Assembly: GCF_032854445.1 (NCBI RefSeq)
Contig: NC_088300.1
Location: 18,135,191 to 18,199,190 of the forward strand
Reading direction: 5' to 3'
Origin: Liolophura sinensis
Taxonomy: Eukaryota; Mollusca; Polyplacophora; Chitonida; Chitonidae
Length of the DNA: 64,000 bases
Numbering within the stretch: position 1 is the stretch's first letter; each line of letters opens with the position of its first letter. The translations under genes and the position numbers were made by a program. Positions 40,829-52,684 of this stretch are shown one piece after another. Below the pieces are notes generated by a model. It was not told the origin of the DNA. It made no database searches and saw nothing but the letters and a program-made list of their open reading frames with translations.

Positions 40829-41806
40829 ATGGAGAGGCAGGATGATGCAAATGGGGACCAAGAAAGTTGCCCGACAAACGAGAATCTTTCCACAGGGGTT
40901 GTCTCAGTTCATAATTCAGGTGCCAGCGCGAGATCAGTAACAGACAGGAACCTGCTTTCCCGAAGTCTCTCCTTCAAACTGAGACATCGGCCTTCGCGAC
41001 AATGCTCTAAAACACTACCGCTAGAAGGATCACCTGAGAACTTGTTCAGACAATGGTCAGGGACAATGACCTTTCCAAAAGCAAAACACTCCGAAGAGGA
41101 AACACTTCCCTCAATCAAGTCAACAACTATTTCTTGTCCATTGCCTAACCGGTCACCTTCTAGTCGACCCCAAACAGCTATTGACTGGGACGCCATTAGT
41201 GATGTGGTTGCCAATGACGCCACGTGTCACAAGGCTGCTATGGACGCGGTGCAGTATAAGAATGTGGGTGGAATCTTTGTACACACTGATAAATACGCGG
41301 CAGGGCGATTCACCAAACATTTCAACCATTCCCCACCTCCTTCAGAAGAGACTTTGATAATAACGCCTGATGGTGCGAGCCATCGGGCCGACTACGCGGT
41401 CAAGAGAACTCGTCACGTGGCTTGGGGGTTAAAGACTGACATGGATACGCCTGGAAAAGATGGACAAAATCGGAAAGTTGGTTTTGTAACGCCAGCCAGT
41501 CATACCGTAAGGGGCGAGAGCAATTGTCTAACTAAACCACGTTTCATATCGAGTAAAAACAAAGTCGATCATATCAACGTAAGCTGGAAAATGTCCCAAG
41601 CAGACGGATTGAAAGGGAGTGCGAAACATGAGCGGCGTCCGGGTCGCTTGTGTAAAAGCGTTCTTCCGGTGACGATAGGTGTGGACTACAGGGGGACATC
41701 TGTGTCCAAAACCAAGTGGCTTGTACCCACTCTACCAACACACGATCCTTCCCAAGTTTGGTTTAAGTGTTTGAATTTCGTCAAACAGCGAAAGACTATG
41801 TGGTGA
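40829..41806 (+). CDS. Unrecognised 325-aa protein, intronless coding sequence
   Basis: A single open frame of 325 codons starts with ATG in a strong context (AAGATGG), preceded by a spliced-looking leader (acceptor at 40760) with a minimal upstream ORF at 40780-40791. I do not recognise a family. Residues 1-116 are Ser/Thr/Pro/Arg-rich and probably disordered, with SRSLSFKLRHRPSRQ at 44-58. Residues 117-165 are the most structured-looking part (IDWDAISDVVAND, DAVQYKNVGGIFVHTDKYAA). Residues 190-325 are basic, with KRTRHVAWGLK at 192-202, two WK/KW motifs and a final KQRKTMW. There is no signal peptide, membrane segment or zinc-finger pattern. The length, Kozak context, mixed composition and codon texture argue for a real gene, in contrast to the repeat-driven frames in this window. 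It diverges from Rab4, whose start codon is 2.5 kb away. Confidence 0.75.
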   Translation: MERQDDANGDQESCPTNENLSTGVVSVHNSGASARSVTDRNLLSRSLSFKLRHRPSRQCSKTLPLEGSPENLFRQWSGTMTFPKAKHSEEETLPSIKSTTISCPLPNRSPSSRPQTAIDWDAISDVVANDATCHKAAMDAVQYKNVGGIFVHTDKYAAGRFTKHFNHSPPPSEETLIITPDGASHRADYAVKRTRHVAWGLKTDMDTPGKDGQNRKVGFVTPASHTVRGESNCLTKPRFISSKNKVDHINVSWKMSQADGLKGSAKHERRPGRLCKSVLPVTIGVDYRGTSVSKTKWLVPTLPTHDPSQVWFKCLNFVKQRKTMW

Positions 41807-42106
41807 ATGAGTCGAATGAGCGTTCGGGAAGAAAACCCAGTTTTCATCTGTGCGTGGACTCTATTTTAACACTGTCACCGGTGGATTGTCTACAAGGCAA
41901 AACTGTGTTTAGTATTCCTATGATGAAACGCACTAAATAACCATTGAACATTTAAAAAATGTTCTTTTTGTTTATTTATGGGAGTGTCTAGTGCCTTCAA
42001 CAGTGAAACTGCACCATTCTCTGTATTCGCTCGATCGCTTACAGCTTGTTTAAAATCACTATGTTCTAAAACTGGAAAGGTTCATAGTGGAGTCTAGCAT
42101 AAAACG

Positions 42107-42469
42107 TGAGTGAGTGAGTGCTTGGGGTTTAACGTCGTACTCAACAATTTTTCAGTCATATGACGACGAAGGAATCCTTAGGGTGCATGTACGTGTAATG
42201 TGCCTCCTTGTTGCAGGACGGATTTCCTCCGCTCTTTTATTTAGTGCTGCTTCACTGAGACGACTTACTGAAGGCAAGTAAGCTGTCCCATCCGAGCCAT
42301 TATACTGATACGGGTCAACTAGTCGTTGCACTATCCCCTTCATGCTGCACGCCAAGCGAGGAAGTTACAAATTCCTCTTTTAAAGTCTTAGGTGTGATTC
42401 GATCAAGGATTGATCCTGGATCTACCGGTCCCGAAGCAGACGCTCTACCAACTGTGCTATCCAGGCCGG
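42107..42469 (-). mobile_element. tRNA-derived SINE family 2, full-length antisense copy
   Basis: On the minus strand it begins with a clear tRNA-like head, GCCTGGATAGCACAGTTGG (A box) and GTAGAGCGTCTGCTTCGGGA, then a B-box-like GATCAATCC near 42411. The body includes GGCGTGCAGCATGAAGGGGA and ends with GTTGAGTACGACGTTAAACC and a short CACTCACTCA tail. A free tRNA gene was considered and rejected because the head is fused to this body and lacks a complete acceptor stem. Confidence 0.8.
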
Positions 42470-44550
42470 TTATCTAGCATAAAGAAGAGGCCAGCCAAAC
42501 TCACTATAAACAGATTTACTACATAGTTTGCAACCACTGTAGAACCCTTTTGCTGTAATGTATACGTATTTATTTATCTGACAGTCGTACTCAAAACTAC
42601 ATTACGAAGTATCATAGAATTACGGATAAAGGAAAGTCAAACTACGCGTATATACCAGCCTAAATATGCGAGATCACATTGTCAGATACCTATCAAACGT
42701 TGTGACACATAACCCGCCATATAAAGCTTGATTTCAGACATGCTTAAGCCAATACCGGACATTATGTACGATTTGTCACTGTGCCTACATTTGTTTTGTT
42801 TTAATCGTTAATATAGCTAAGGCCTAATATATAACCACAGCTTTTTATCTAAATGAGAACATTTCCAAAATTCCAACAAGTACATTGATTTTAGCTCTGT
42901 TTACTCTATCGTGGTGTCAAGGAAAATATAGGGAAAGGAGAAATACGTCGTAGGCTACCAGTTTAAGCTATAGTAAATATACAATGTCAAAATCAAGAAG
43001 AAGCGCGTATAGTATGCGGTATGTATGCGTAGGTGGATTTTCAGTATAGGCATATTTACTCCTTTTTATGTAAGTATAGTCTGCAGGTGCATTTTGGCAA
43101 TGATTTCCTGTATCTGCATACTTGCCATTCTTTATGCATGGATATTGCAAGAAAAAAACGCATTTGGTAAAGTATTATATGAACGTGTGACAGGAACTTG
43201 GGTTTTCTTCATGTCATGTATTCATAAGATGCTGAAGAATGTTATATAGGTAGGGCTTTGTGACACTTGTGGTTATTTATTGATATCATTTGTGTTATAG
43301 AGGCATAAGAGATTACCAAAGAACATATGCAAGAGATTGGATTTAAATAGCATTAAACTTCCTTACCGCTTATCGACATTTCGAAGAACCTAGATATCCA
43401 TTTTAGATATATTAGTGTGAAGTCAGCATGTATGTGTGGAGAGTTTGATCTTTTACTGCAGACTGCGCAGCCTTGGAGATTCCAGCGGATAATGGAGTTC
43501 AGCTAGCATGCAGAACAGTAGAAAGGCGTTGGTACATAGAACATATGCTCTGCCGAAAATAACAATGATAAATCCGATAAACATTAAACTAGAGATCATT
43601 CTTTTCCAAACTGTGTTTATCTTTAATCACGGTTACATTGGCATGAATAAAAATATACATCATCTATACATAAGTATATAGTACATGGGCAAACCGGGTT
43701 CTTGTTCCTATAGCCTATAGACGCCTTCAGACTGGGACGATATAATGTTATACTGTATAAGCAGGGAGACAACTGTGATACATATAGTCATGAATGCAAC
43801 ATTAACATGTGTTATACATCCTGGATACAAGTGTATCAAGCACCTGGGTACGCCTTATTCCGGAATACAATGCCCACACATGGCTCGCATCTGTGTAAAG
43901 CATGCTTCCTGTTGTTTGTTTTTATAGCATGTATCCTTATTCACACATGCATTTGATTGCGGCATATTTCATTTTCTTATATGTGAACAGAAATATATTG
44001 GTGGCAAAAATCGGGCAGCCCAGACGAAGCTTCACTGTGCGCTGAATAAGACCTAAGCATTATTCAGGTTCAGGGGGGGGGGGGGAGCGGTGGTTCCTCA
44101 GGGTTCCCATGTATGTGTTTTCTAAACTCGTACATTCTTGAAACGCTTGAAATGTGGAAAATGTATGTGCAATTTCACAGCAAAATCTACCGATAATTTA
44201 GTTGCTAAAATTTTTCAGAGTAAATTATATATAAATACAAGGGTAAATACTTGTGTGCCATACGTGAATTACGAAGGTGTATGCTATTTAGGCCTACATA
44301 TATAAAGTTAACATAATACAGACTTATATATTTATATATTTGCTCTATATTTTGTAATAATACAGCTGATGCATGTTCAGCTACATCAGTTATATACTGT
44401 TATGTGTTTTACACTGGAATTATGAGTTATTTTCACATTTTACAATGACAATAACTACATTTGTAGTAAGTTTCTAAATTGATCCCCCCCCCCCACCCAG
44501 AAATTGTTCGTTAGATCTTAGAGGTTATAGGGCCCCACTCCTCCGATCGT

Positions 44551-44628
44551 TTCCCTTGGGATGTGTTCCACCATAAGTGGAATATTCTTGAATAGGGCAT
44601 AAAAAAACCCCAACTAAACAAATAAATA
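44551..44628 (+). mobile_element. SINE family 1, sense 3' fragment
   Basis: It has TTCCACCATAAGTGGAATAT, TCTTGAATAGGGCATAAAAA and an AACTAAACAAATAAATA tail. The internal body is deleted. Confidence 0.55.
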
Positions 44629-46014
44629 TATTTGTTTGTACATGGATACGTCTGTCGGTACAAAAACCCGGCGCACACATGCAACCTTATACACCGTGAG
44701 CACAGTTATAGGCCTATTTGTCTGTCTCTGTAAGCAAAAATTGTCCTCCTGGATTTCATCCGATGTATAGAGCCATCTGAAATAACACCATCATACTTCC
44801 TTACGTCGTTCTTTGAAGTTAATATGATAATAAAAACACGGCTGTACATTTGCATGAGGGATTCATAGAGAACAGATTAGCCATTGCAATAAATTAAGTA
44901 AGCATGCTACATGTGTTGATATTTCATATAACGCCATATAAGGCAATGTGATTTACGAGGACAGTTACGAGAGTACTCTCTTACTTACCTCGATAACCAT
45001 TATTTTTGACTTCCTGTTCATGGACTGTTGAAACATTTCAAAATGTTTAAAGAGTATATTTATAGTGTTTATCCCCATACATCGCTTTCTACTAAGCTAT
45101 GACTTATATACGATCGCCTTACATTTAATAAGGCCTTATTATATAGGTTTACAGGCAATCTGTCGATGTTATACTGCTTTCATAGGAACTCTAAATGAAA
45201 GACTATGGTTTTAAGAAAAATGAAAGTTGCGCTCAAAACATAAGAACAAAATTCACGTTTGATGCATATTTTATTATACCTCTTAATAACCTTCTAAATT
45301 TGTATGCTTTTTTTGTTTTTTCGCTTGTGGTCAGACATTTCCGTTCAGCAGTGAACTTACTGGTTAGGCTCCCCCCTCCCCCCCCCCCCACCAACCAACA
45401 CACATTCACAGGCTGTGCATGTTTTAAATTCCCATTTCTGCTTCGAGAAAAAGTTATAGCACACTCGGTGGGCAGGCGTATGTCATCTAGCCATGCCGCT
45501 GGTATATTTCCCACCATATAGTATTATCTAAATATTTGACCTTCGCGTCTTCAAAATAATATATATGACGTCCCTGACATAAAATATCTTATTTTTTAGA
45601 AAACTTCTAAATCTTCTGGCGTTTAGGGTTTCAACCCACAAAGAGATTTTTTATTGTCTCTAGCTTGATTTGGATGTACCTACCTTCAAAGTTCTTCAAT
45701 TTATCACAGTGTACAAGTGTAATCGAAATTGTTTGTCATTTATTTTCTTCAAAAAAAAAAAAAACAAAGAAAAAACAACACCCGTTTCATCCAAGTTAGT
45801 TTTAAAAACCTTGACAAAAGGCATAATATTGATCATCCGTACAGATCCCTATTGACATAATTGTTTGTTGCTCTTATCCTATCTGGCTTGTCGTTCCAAA
45901 GACATGTACAGATTAAAGTTAATTTTCCTTAAACCATACAGCAGAGCGCAACGTAGTCATAGAAGATGAATCCTTTTGGAAAGTGCCAAAGAATTAATGA
46001 CCGTTGCTTATTCA

Positions 46015-46383
46015 GGGGCCAGTTGTTCAAAAGTGTTTTAAAGTTAATTCAGACTTAAACTTTAACGCCAGTCTTATCCCAATACAAAGTTAATGGTACT
46101 TTAGTATGGACTAAAGTAAATACCGGGATTAAGTTCTAATACACTTCTGAACTAGGCCAGTTGTAGAAAAGTGTATCAGATAATACTGGTATTGAGTCAT
46201 ATTTCATATCTTAATTTTAGCCAAACTCAGCAGCCAATGCAGTTCTCCAAAGTATAACAGCAGCAGTTTAAGTTCATATTTAATATAATATATTTTTTTT
46301 TCTTGGCTAAGTACAAAGTTGAAGATTTAGCTCAAACTTAAATCTAGTATTAAGTTTTAAGCCAGTTTTGAACAACCGGGTCC
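46015..46383. mobile_element. MITE, about 369 bp, inverted termini
   Basis: The left GGGGCCAGTTGTTCAAAAGT and the reverse complement of the right end, GGACCCGGTTGTTCAAAACT, are inverted repeats that extend imperfectly for about 40 bp. A second copy of the terminal word occurs at about 46153 (GGCCAGTTGTAGAAAAGTGT), suggesting a nested or duplicated end. Confidence 0.7.
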
Positions 46384-46706
46384 AGAGACTAAGGTTTCTT
46401 AACCTCAATTTTTGTATGCTTGGGGTTTAACACCGTATCTGATTTTTGTAATTCTCGTTTTACGACATACAGTTCTCCATATGTTACTGGAATCAGTTGT
46501 CCGGAACTTAATACCTAATATTTCAGTTTATTCGGCCAAGTTTACGTCCTGGCAGAGCTTAACATTGCAAAAAATTGTATGTTTTAAGTCGAAATTAAAA
46601 AAAAAAGTCTATTTGAAAGATATACCTACGAGTCCTAAAGCGCATTAACGAAAATAGGCCTACATGTTGGAGTTTATGAACTATAGGACTCCCCTATTTA
46701 TTGCAG

Positions 46707-46964
46707 CTAAGCGTTATCTATAGACCCACAGCCCTCTCTCGGAACTATGAATCAATGGTATTTATGGAGATATACAGATTTAACAAAGGACCGAGATCCG
46801 TCTGTTGTAAGACACTCAGCGACATTCTGAATGCAGAGAAGGCCGTTCAGAGTAGTATCCAGCACACCACGTGCATACAAAACAACGTTCCAGCAGTATT
46901 GTTGTCAGGTTTGACGGTGTATAGGCTGGATGATTGTGACACGACTCCAGAAATAGTTGTATAA
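46707..46964 (+). other. Possible terminal exon, 85 codons, unrecognised
   Basis: A pyrimidine-rich acceptor-like stretch (CCCCTATTTATTGCAG) ends at 46706. It is followed by a non-repetitive open frame to TAA at 46962-46964, beginning LSVIYRPTALSRNYESM and including LSDILNAEKAVQSSIQ. The composition is protein-like with four cysteines, but no family is recognised and no upstream partner exon was found. It may be chance. Confidence 0.2.
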
Positions 46965-49900
46965 GCTGAACTGTGTCATAGTCGTGCTCCCTCACCTGTG
47001 CGGCATTAGTACGCCCTATTCAACCGCCTAGCTGTCTAACACGTCGTGAATACTTGATCAACTTTCCCAGTCATACAGCCACAGATACACGCATGCATGT
47101 CCAATGCAAACATGATCGGCCTGTTGCTTTAACGCTGATGTCTGCCTTGGGCATTTCTGGATCGTTGTATTGTCAGCTTACATCCCATACCCTTAAATCA
47201 TTAATGAAACTACTACGTCCAAACACATGAAACAGTTTCTGCAAATCATGTATCGATTGTGTATGCTAAAGCCATTCAGGTATACGGATATTGTATACCC
47301 ATGCGAAGTGTTACCATTTTCTCACTGAAAGAGTTGACTGAACGAATATGATTTAAAACCATTTTGAAGCACATTTCGCGTCAACGATAGCTATCATTTT
47401 CATCCGTAAACATGCAAGAGACCAGGGATCACGTCATTAAATTTGGCATGTTCCTTTCCGTTATATTAGCTGAAATGTGCAATAACATACCCTAAATTTA
47501 CGTTGTCAAGCAATATGTGGGCCTTGTTACATTAGAAATGACAATTTTAAATTTTGACTTACGTATAAAATCGCTTTGTGAACCCCGAGACCAGAGTCTC
47601 AAGGAAAACCACCTGCCTTTGGTAAGTAACTAAAGAACGTTCCAACATGTCCACTTGCAAGGAATGATTTATATAAATATGCTAAAGATATGTTGCCAGT
47701 TGGCCCTCAAAGCCTCGCCACAAAATCTCAATATTTCGAAAACAGTGGATGCAGGATACATAATGGACATGAACCATTGTTCGAACTGAAGATACTTTGA
47801 CCAATATTCAAAACACAGATGTACATCAGTACGTATAGGACTCAAAACAACGTAAAGGGCGAGACATTCATGCAAGACGAAATCATGCTTCGAGAGAGAT
47901 TTGCATGGCATTAAACGGTCTCGTTCCCACAAGCATGTCAATCGTGGAATGCACCTTGAAAAGAGATTTCCCATTACATGAACTATATTTCATGCAAAGG
48001 TTTTCAGTGGCGTATCAGGTAAAATCATGCTGTGGAGCTTATCGGATAGACTCGCATCAGTCCTATCATTTTGAATTAAATCCACGTTGACAGCGGTATT
48101 TCGCATCACATGAACTACATCCTCTTTCAGTCCACGCAGGTCTCGAACAAAAACAAGATTAAAGCTACAATGAAGGTATGACACTTTTATTCTTCTCAAA
48201 ATATATGTCTATATTTACAGAAAACCATCGTGATAATGGACGTGTATGCCGATCTTGGAACTTTTTGGTTAATCATGAACTGGGACAAACTCAGTTTCCA
48301 ACAAATAAAATCTAACATATTTCACTATATGACCATGTTTAAGAAAGGAAGACAAATATATGGAGACAACCCAAGCTGTTAATCAGCAGTTGTGAGGCAA
48401 TCCTGGCCAACTGGGAAATGTACCTTGGCAATACACCGCGCCTGAATCGGGCAGTCACGAGTCCCCACGTATAAACTAATATGGCGGATAAAATCGCGGT
48501 CTTACTCATTGTTTCAACAAAGCCATATAAAAAAAAAAACCTGAAAATAAATATTAACATTTGCTCAAACAAGTTTCAGAGAAATAATTTACCACATAAT
48601 TCCACTTTCAAAATAACTGTTTTCAAACATAACGAATTTCAAACTACGAATTGTCGGAGAGCACATAAACCAGCAGGTCGGCGGTAGCTGATGACAAACA
48701 CCGACATCTTACGACTGCGTATGAAGAACGACTGGTACAATATGGTACATCTGAAATCATGGTGTTAACAGAATCACAATAAAAAATACAAGTATTAGTG
48801 AAATGATACACCTCACATTTCTTCAAAGCACGTCTCTTATAGCAGTTACAAACACAGAGTAGCGTATAAGAATATATCAATGACTTGGATTTCATATCTT
48901 ATCAACACTATACAAACCACGGCTGAGTTGTAAAAACAGTGCAAAATCATGAAGCTAATTATATTTTCTTGGCTTTAAAGATATTTCACCTGTAACTATG
49001 AGACGAACGTCTCAACCAGTCCATATTACATTAAGAAAAGTGTAAGTTTTATCAGAAAATGGGAATAATCTAGCCTGGTTAGAGAAGAAATATGATTCTC
49101 CCACCCTCACCCCCTTTTTCAATGTTCTTTGAGTTTCCGAGAATCCTTTAACGTGCTGGAATAGAGTTTTCAGTCTAAAATCATTGCTCACCTAATATTC
49201 CTTGAAAGCCATTGTACAAAGAGAGCTACATGAAAATGGGGTGCTACTGAGGTATATCAAAATACTGTCTATCCAAGTTTTTTATTTCACATAATCACTT
49301 AATCTTATAGCATCACAAACATGGGTAACCTGACAAGTGACCTATAGGATACAGAGATATGGGAAAGAAAACAACCTGGTTGTCATGACTCAATCATATA
49401 AGGCCACCAATGGCTGACAGTGGAATGCACTTCAGTTAGTGAGCTCTTTCTTGCAGGACAGTAAAGTGTTGCAGGGTACGGTCAACAACCTTGCTCAATC
49501 CTAGCTACCCTTGAAGATCTGCCTGTAGATGCAGTTAACAAGTTACAATGCGCAAAGCCTTGTCGTCATAGCTTTATCAAAAAGCGAAGGAATCTAAGAA
49601 TTCCAGTAGATAAATGATGTATGTGTTAACTCGTAGTATGGGTCTTTATACTGCCAACTACAAGGAGGCAAAATGCAGCCTTGTTTAAGTCTACCGAACT
49701 TTGCTTGGTGAAATTTTAACTACCACAACCACCACAAATTGTTATAATCTTGTTACAAAAATTTAGGCATGTCAGCCTTCCACAGGAAGCCTCTTCCTTC
49801 TGTCTGTACCACATATTCTGATATTAAACTGAATTTCTTAGCCAAATTGAAAGCAATGTTATAAAGATGTTGGCATACCACAGACTGTTCTGAATTTCAG

Positions 49901-52034
49901 TTCATTACTGATTTACAAGCTAAAAACTATTAGTCATTAAAGGCAATACTATAAACATGTGATCATCCTACAGGCACCCTTATCCTGCATCATGGACGGT
50001 AGAAGTTTTCTTGTGGAAGGATTATAACACTAACAATAACAGCATCCAAGCCACACATGCATGTTATTTTCTGTCCAATATCCTTGGTTTACAGGTATAC
50101 CTGCATTCAGCAATATGCCTCTTGCAAGCTCTATGCATCCAGGAGAAAATTCATCAGTGAGGTGCATTTTATTATTTTTTTTTTTTTGTAAAAGAGAAAA
50201 ACTAACAGTTCTCAAGTGAGAAAAGGCAGCAAAAGCCTTGCATTAAATCCAGAAAGGCATCATGGGTACAGGTATTTTTTTAGCTGATTTGACAACATTA
50301 CGACATTGCAGCTAAATGCTTTATATGTGATTTAAAAGTGACCAGTCAAGAATACATTGTCAATTACAAACACAGATCTACAGTTACCTGACCAAATCAG
50401 TTAAAAAAAAAACACACAAAAAAACACTTGGCTAAGGCATAAATTAACAAGTTTGTTTGGGGTAACCCTATCTACCCAATGAAAACCACCCCACCAATTT
50501 TGTTTTTTTTTTTTGGCTTTCAATTTTAACTTTTTTTTTCTTTACATTTTTCATTTAAAGCTTGCTTCTGTTTGTATATTATTCAACAAATATAAAATGT
50601 AAATCTGTATTAATTTATTTGAACACTCCATTTGGTCATCTGACGGGAATTGTTAATAAATCATCTCTAAAAAAACTTTGACGCGTTACACCAAACTCTG
50701 TTCTTCAAAAAAAAAAAATAATAATAATAATAATTTTTACAAAATAAAAATAAATAAATGCTGGGCAATACCCCAAACAACTTTTTAAGTTTCACCATTT
50801 CACCAAGGTTATGACAGACAAAGCCTCAACCTGATCCACACAATACACAGACTTGGATTAGCATACATAAATATGATAAAGAGATACATGAATAGACAAG
50901 TACAGGTTATTTATGGGGTTAGTCGTTAAAACCAAGACACAGTGACAAGAAAACCTACAGGCTTTACTTCTAAAGATAGAGCACTAAAAAAAAAAAACAT
51001 GGGTCAACAAAGTAGCATGGATAGGAGACTAGTATGAGATTCATCTCTAGCATAAGATTCATACTGTAATGCCTTAATGTCTGTTCAACTCTAATTTACA
51101 GATTTTGTGGAGTCGCTACATGACTGAACTGATGTACATGAGTCTGTGTAAATGTCTCAAAAGGATAGCTTGTATATTTCACCAAATTAAAAAAAAAAAC
51201 AAAAAAAACCCATTTAAAACCCATTAGTGAAAGAAATATCAAGGTCATAACGATAATGTATTTAGATTGTAAACTAAACAATGACTGAGACCATCACATA
51301 TTCTTAAATACAATGCCAATTATTTCCTACTCTCTGTTGCAGATTAACACATCTTGTGCAATAATAAGGAAGACTAATTCTAGCATCAAAGTTTCTGACG
51401 CTCAGAAGCTTGCTGTAGTTCACCATATCCTATAGGTAATGAATAAGCAGCCTGTAGGTCTGTGGTTCAACATGTAAAGCCTGATTATGGGTTTAAATCT
51501 AGGACAAAACGAGAAAACATGAAGCTGCAGGTCCAGTGCACAGCAATGATATGCTTAATGCTGTAGCATACAACCATAAAATGTTGATGCCCTCGGAAAT
51601 GAGGTCATCTTATTCCAATTACTGCAGACTTAAAAACTGATCAAACAGCTTGGCTACCAAGCAATCATGGCTATGATCTGATGAATTCACAGATACTCAC
51701 TCAAACTGGTCACTATAGACAGTTAAGAATAAGACCGTATGATCAACCTGCTAAGCTCAGGGTCAGTGGAACAGACATTTCTATAGAAACATCCACAAAG
51801 GTACTGAAGGTAAGCATTGATTCTGGAAGCTAAACTATCACATGCAAACTCCTCATCAGTGTTCTTGATTTCTTCACAACTGTATAACATCTTATTTCCT
51901 TCTGTAGGCTGCTCAGGGCTTCCATAGCATAGTATGCTTCACAGCAGAAGCTGGGCTATTTCATGGCAGATACACTAAACTGCATCCTCACAAGATATAC
52001 AGTGGTGTTCTTGCAAATCATCCTTGTGTCTCCA

Positions 52035-52285
52035 ACACATCAACTTTCATGTTTCAGCGCATCAACCTTGGAGTTCCAGTGCATCAATATTTGTGTTCCA
52101 GTATATCAAACTTGGCATTCCAGCATGTCAACCTTGGAGTTCCAGCCCATCAACCTTGGAGTTCAAGCACATTAACCTTGGTGTTCCAGCACATCAGCCT
52201 TGGTGTTCCAGCACATCAATGTTCTGACAGATCAACCTTGGTGTCCAGCACATAAACCTTGGTATTCCAGCACATCAAGCTCGAC
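52035..52285. repeat. 21-bp tandem repeat 3' of PPP1R14
   Basis: About 12 units are built on CATCAACCTTGGAGTTCCAG (20-21 bp). All three plus frames are open for 67-70 codons because of the period. It lies 400 bp beyond the PPP1R14 stop codon, probably within its 3' UTR. Confidence 0.75.
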
Positions 52286-52684
52286 TGCTTAGCCTGAATG
52301 GTTCTCCGAGGGTCTTAATCTGTTGGTAAATTCTTGACAAGAGCCTATATTGTTTTCACTTTCCAATTTCTGTTCGGGATGTCTTGCTGATGAAGACATG
52401 GCTTACATGTTGCTAGCTAGGACACTTATAATCATTTGTGTTAAATATTGTGCTGCAAAAATTAAAACCTCTGTACACAGTATGTTAAAATTGCTTTGAC
52501 TTCCCACCACTCTCTCCTCAGCACTGACAAACAGGTAAGAAGAGTGTCAGTAGTTCTGGTGGTGCTGGGAAGGCCAGCCGGGACTAGCTCTGTGCCTCTT
52601 GACACATACTACATACATTTGGTACAGTATTTACAGTGATTCTATAGACATAGCAGTCTTTGGTGTGAGGTTTAGGTGGGACAG

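Larger units (their letters stand above)
41807..52684. other. Long interval without a recognised gene
   Basis: It holds a family 2 SINE (42107-42469), a family 1 SINE fragment (44551-44628), the MITE at 46015-46383 and the 21-bp repeat at 52035-52285. Long homopolymer tracts lie near 44073 (G), 44485 (C) and 45372 (C). The right part, about 48900-52684, is AT-rich with many poly(A)/poly(T) runs and may be PPP1R14 3' UTR. The only exon-like candidate is 46707-46964. Confidence 0.5.

Noticed and set aside
42395-42469. tRNA gene on the minus strand
   Set aside because: It has A- and B-box-like sequence but is fused to a 300-bp body seen as a SINE, and no full cloverleaf with closing acceptor stem is present.
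44073-44086. Possible G-quadruplex from a run of G residues
   Set aside because: A single uninterrupted homopolymer, as also seen for C near 44485 and 45372, is more likely a simple repeat, with lengths prone to sequencing error.
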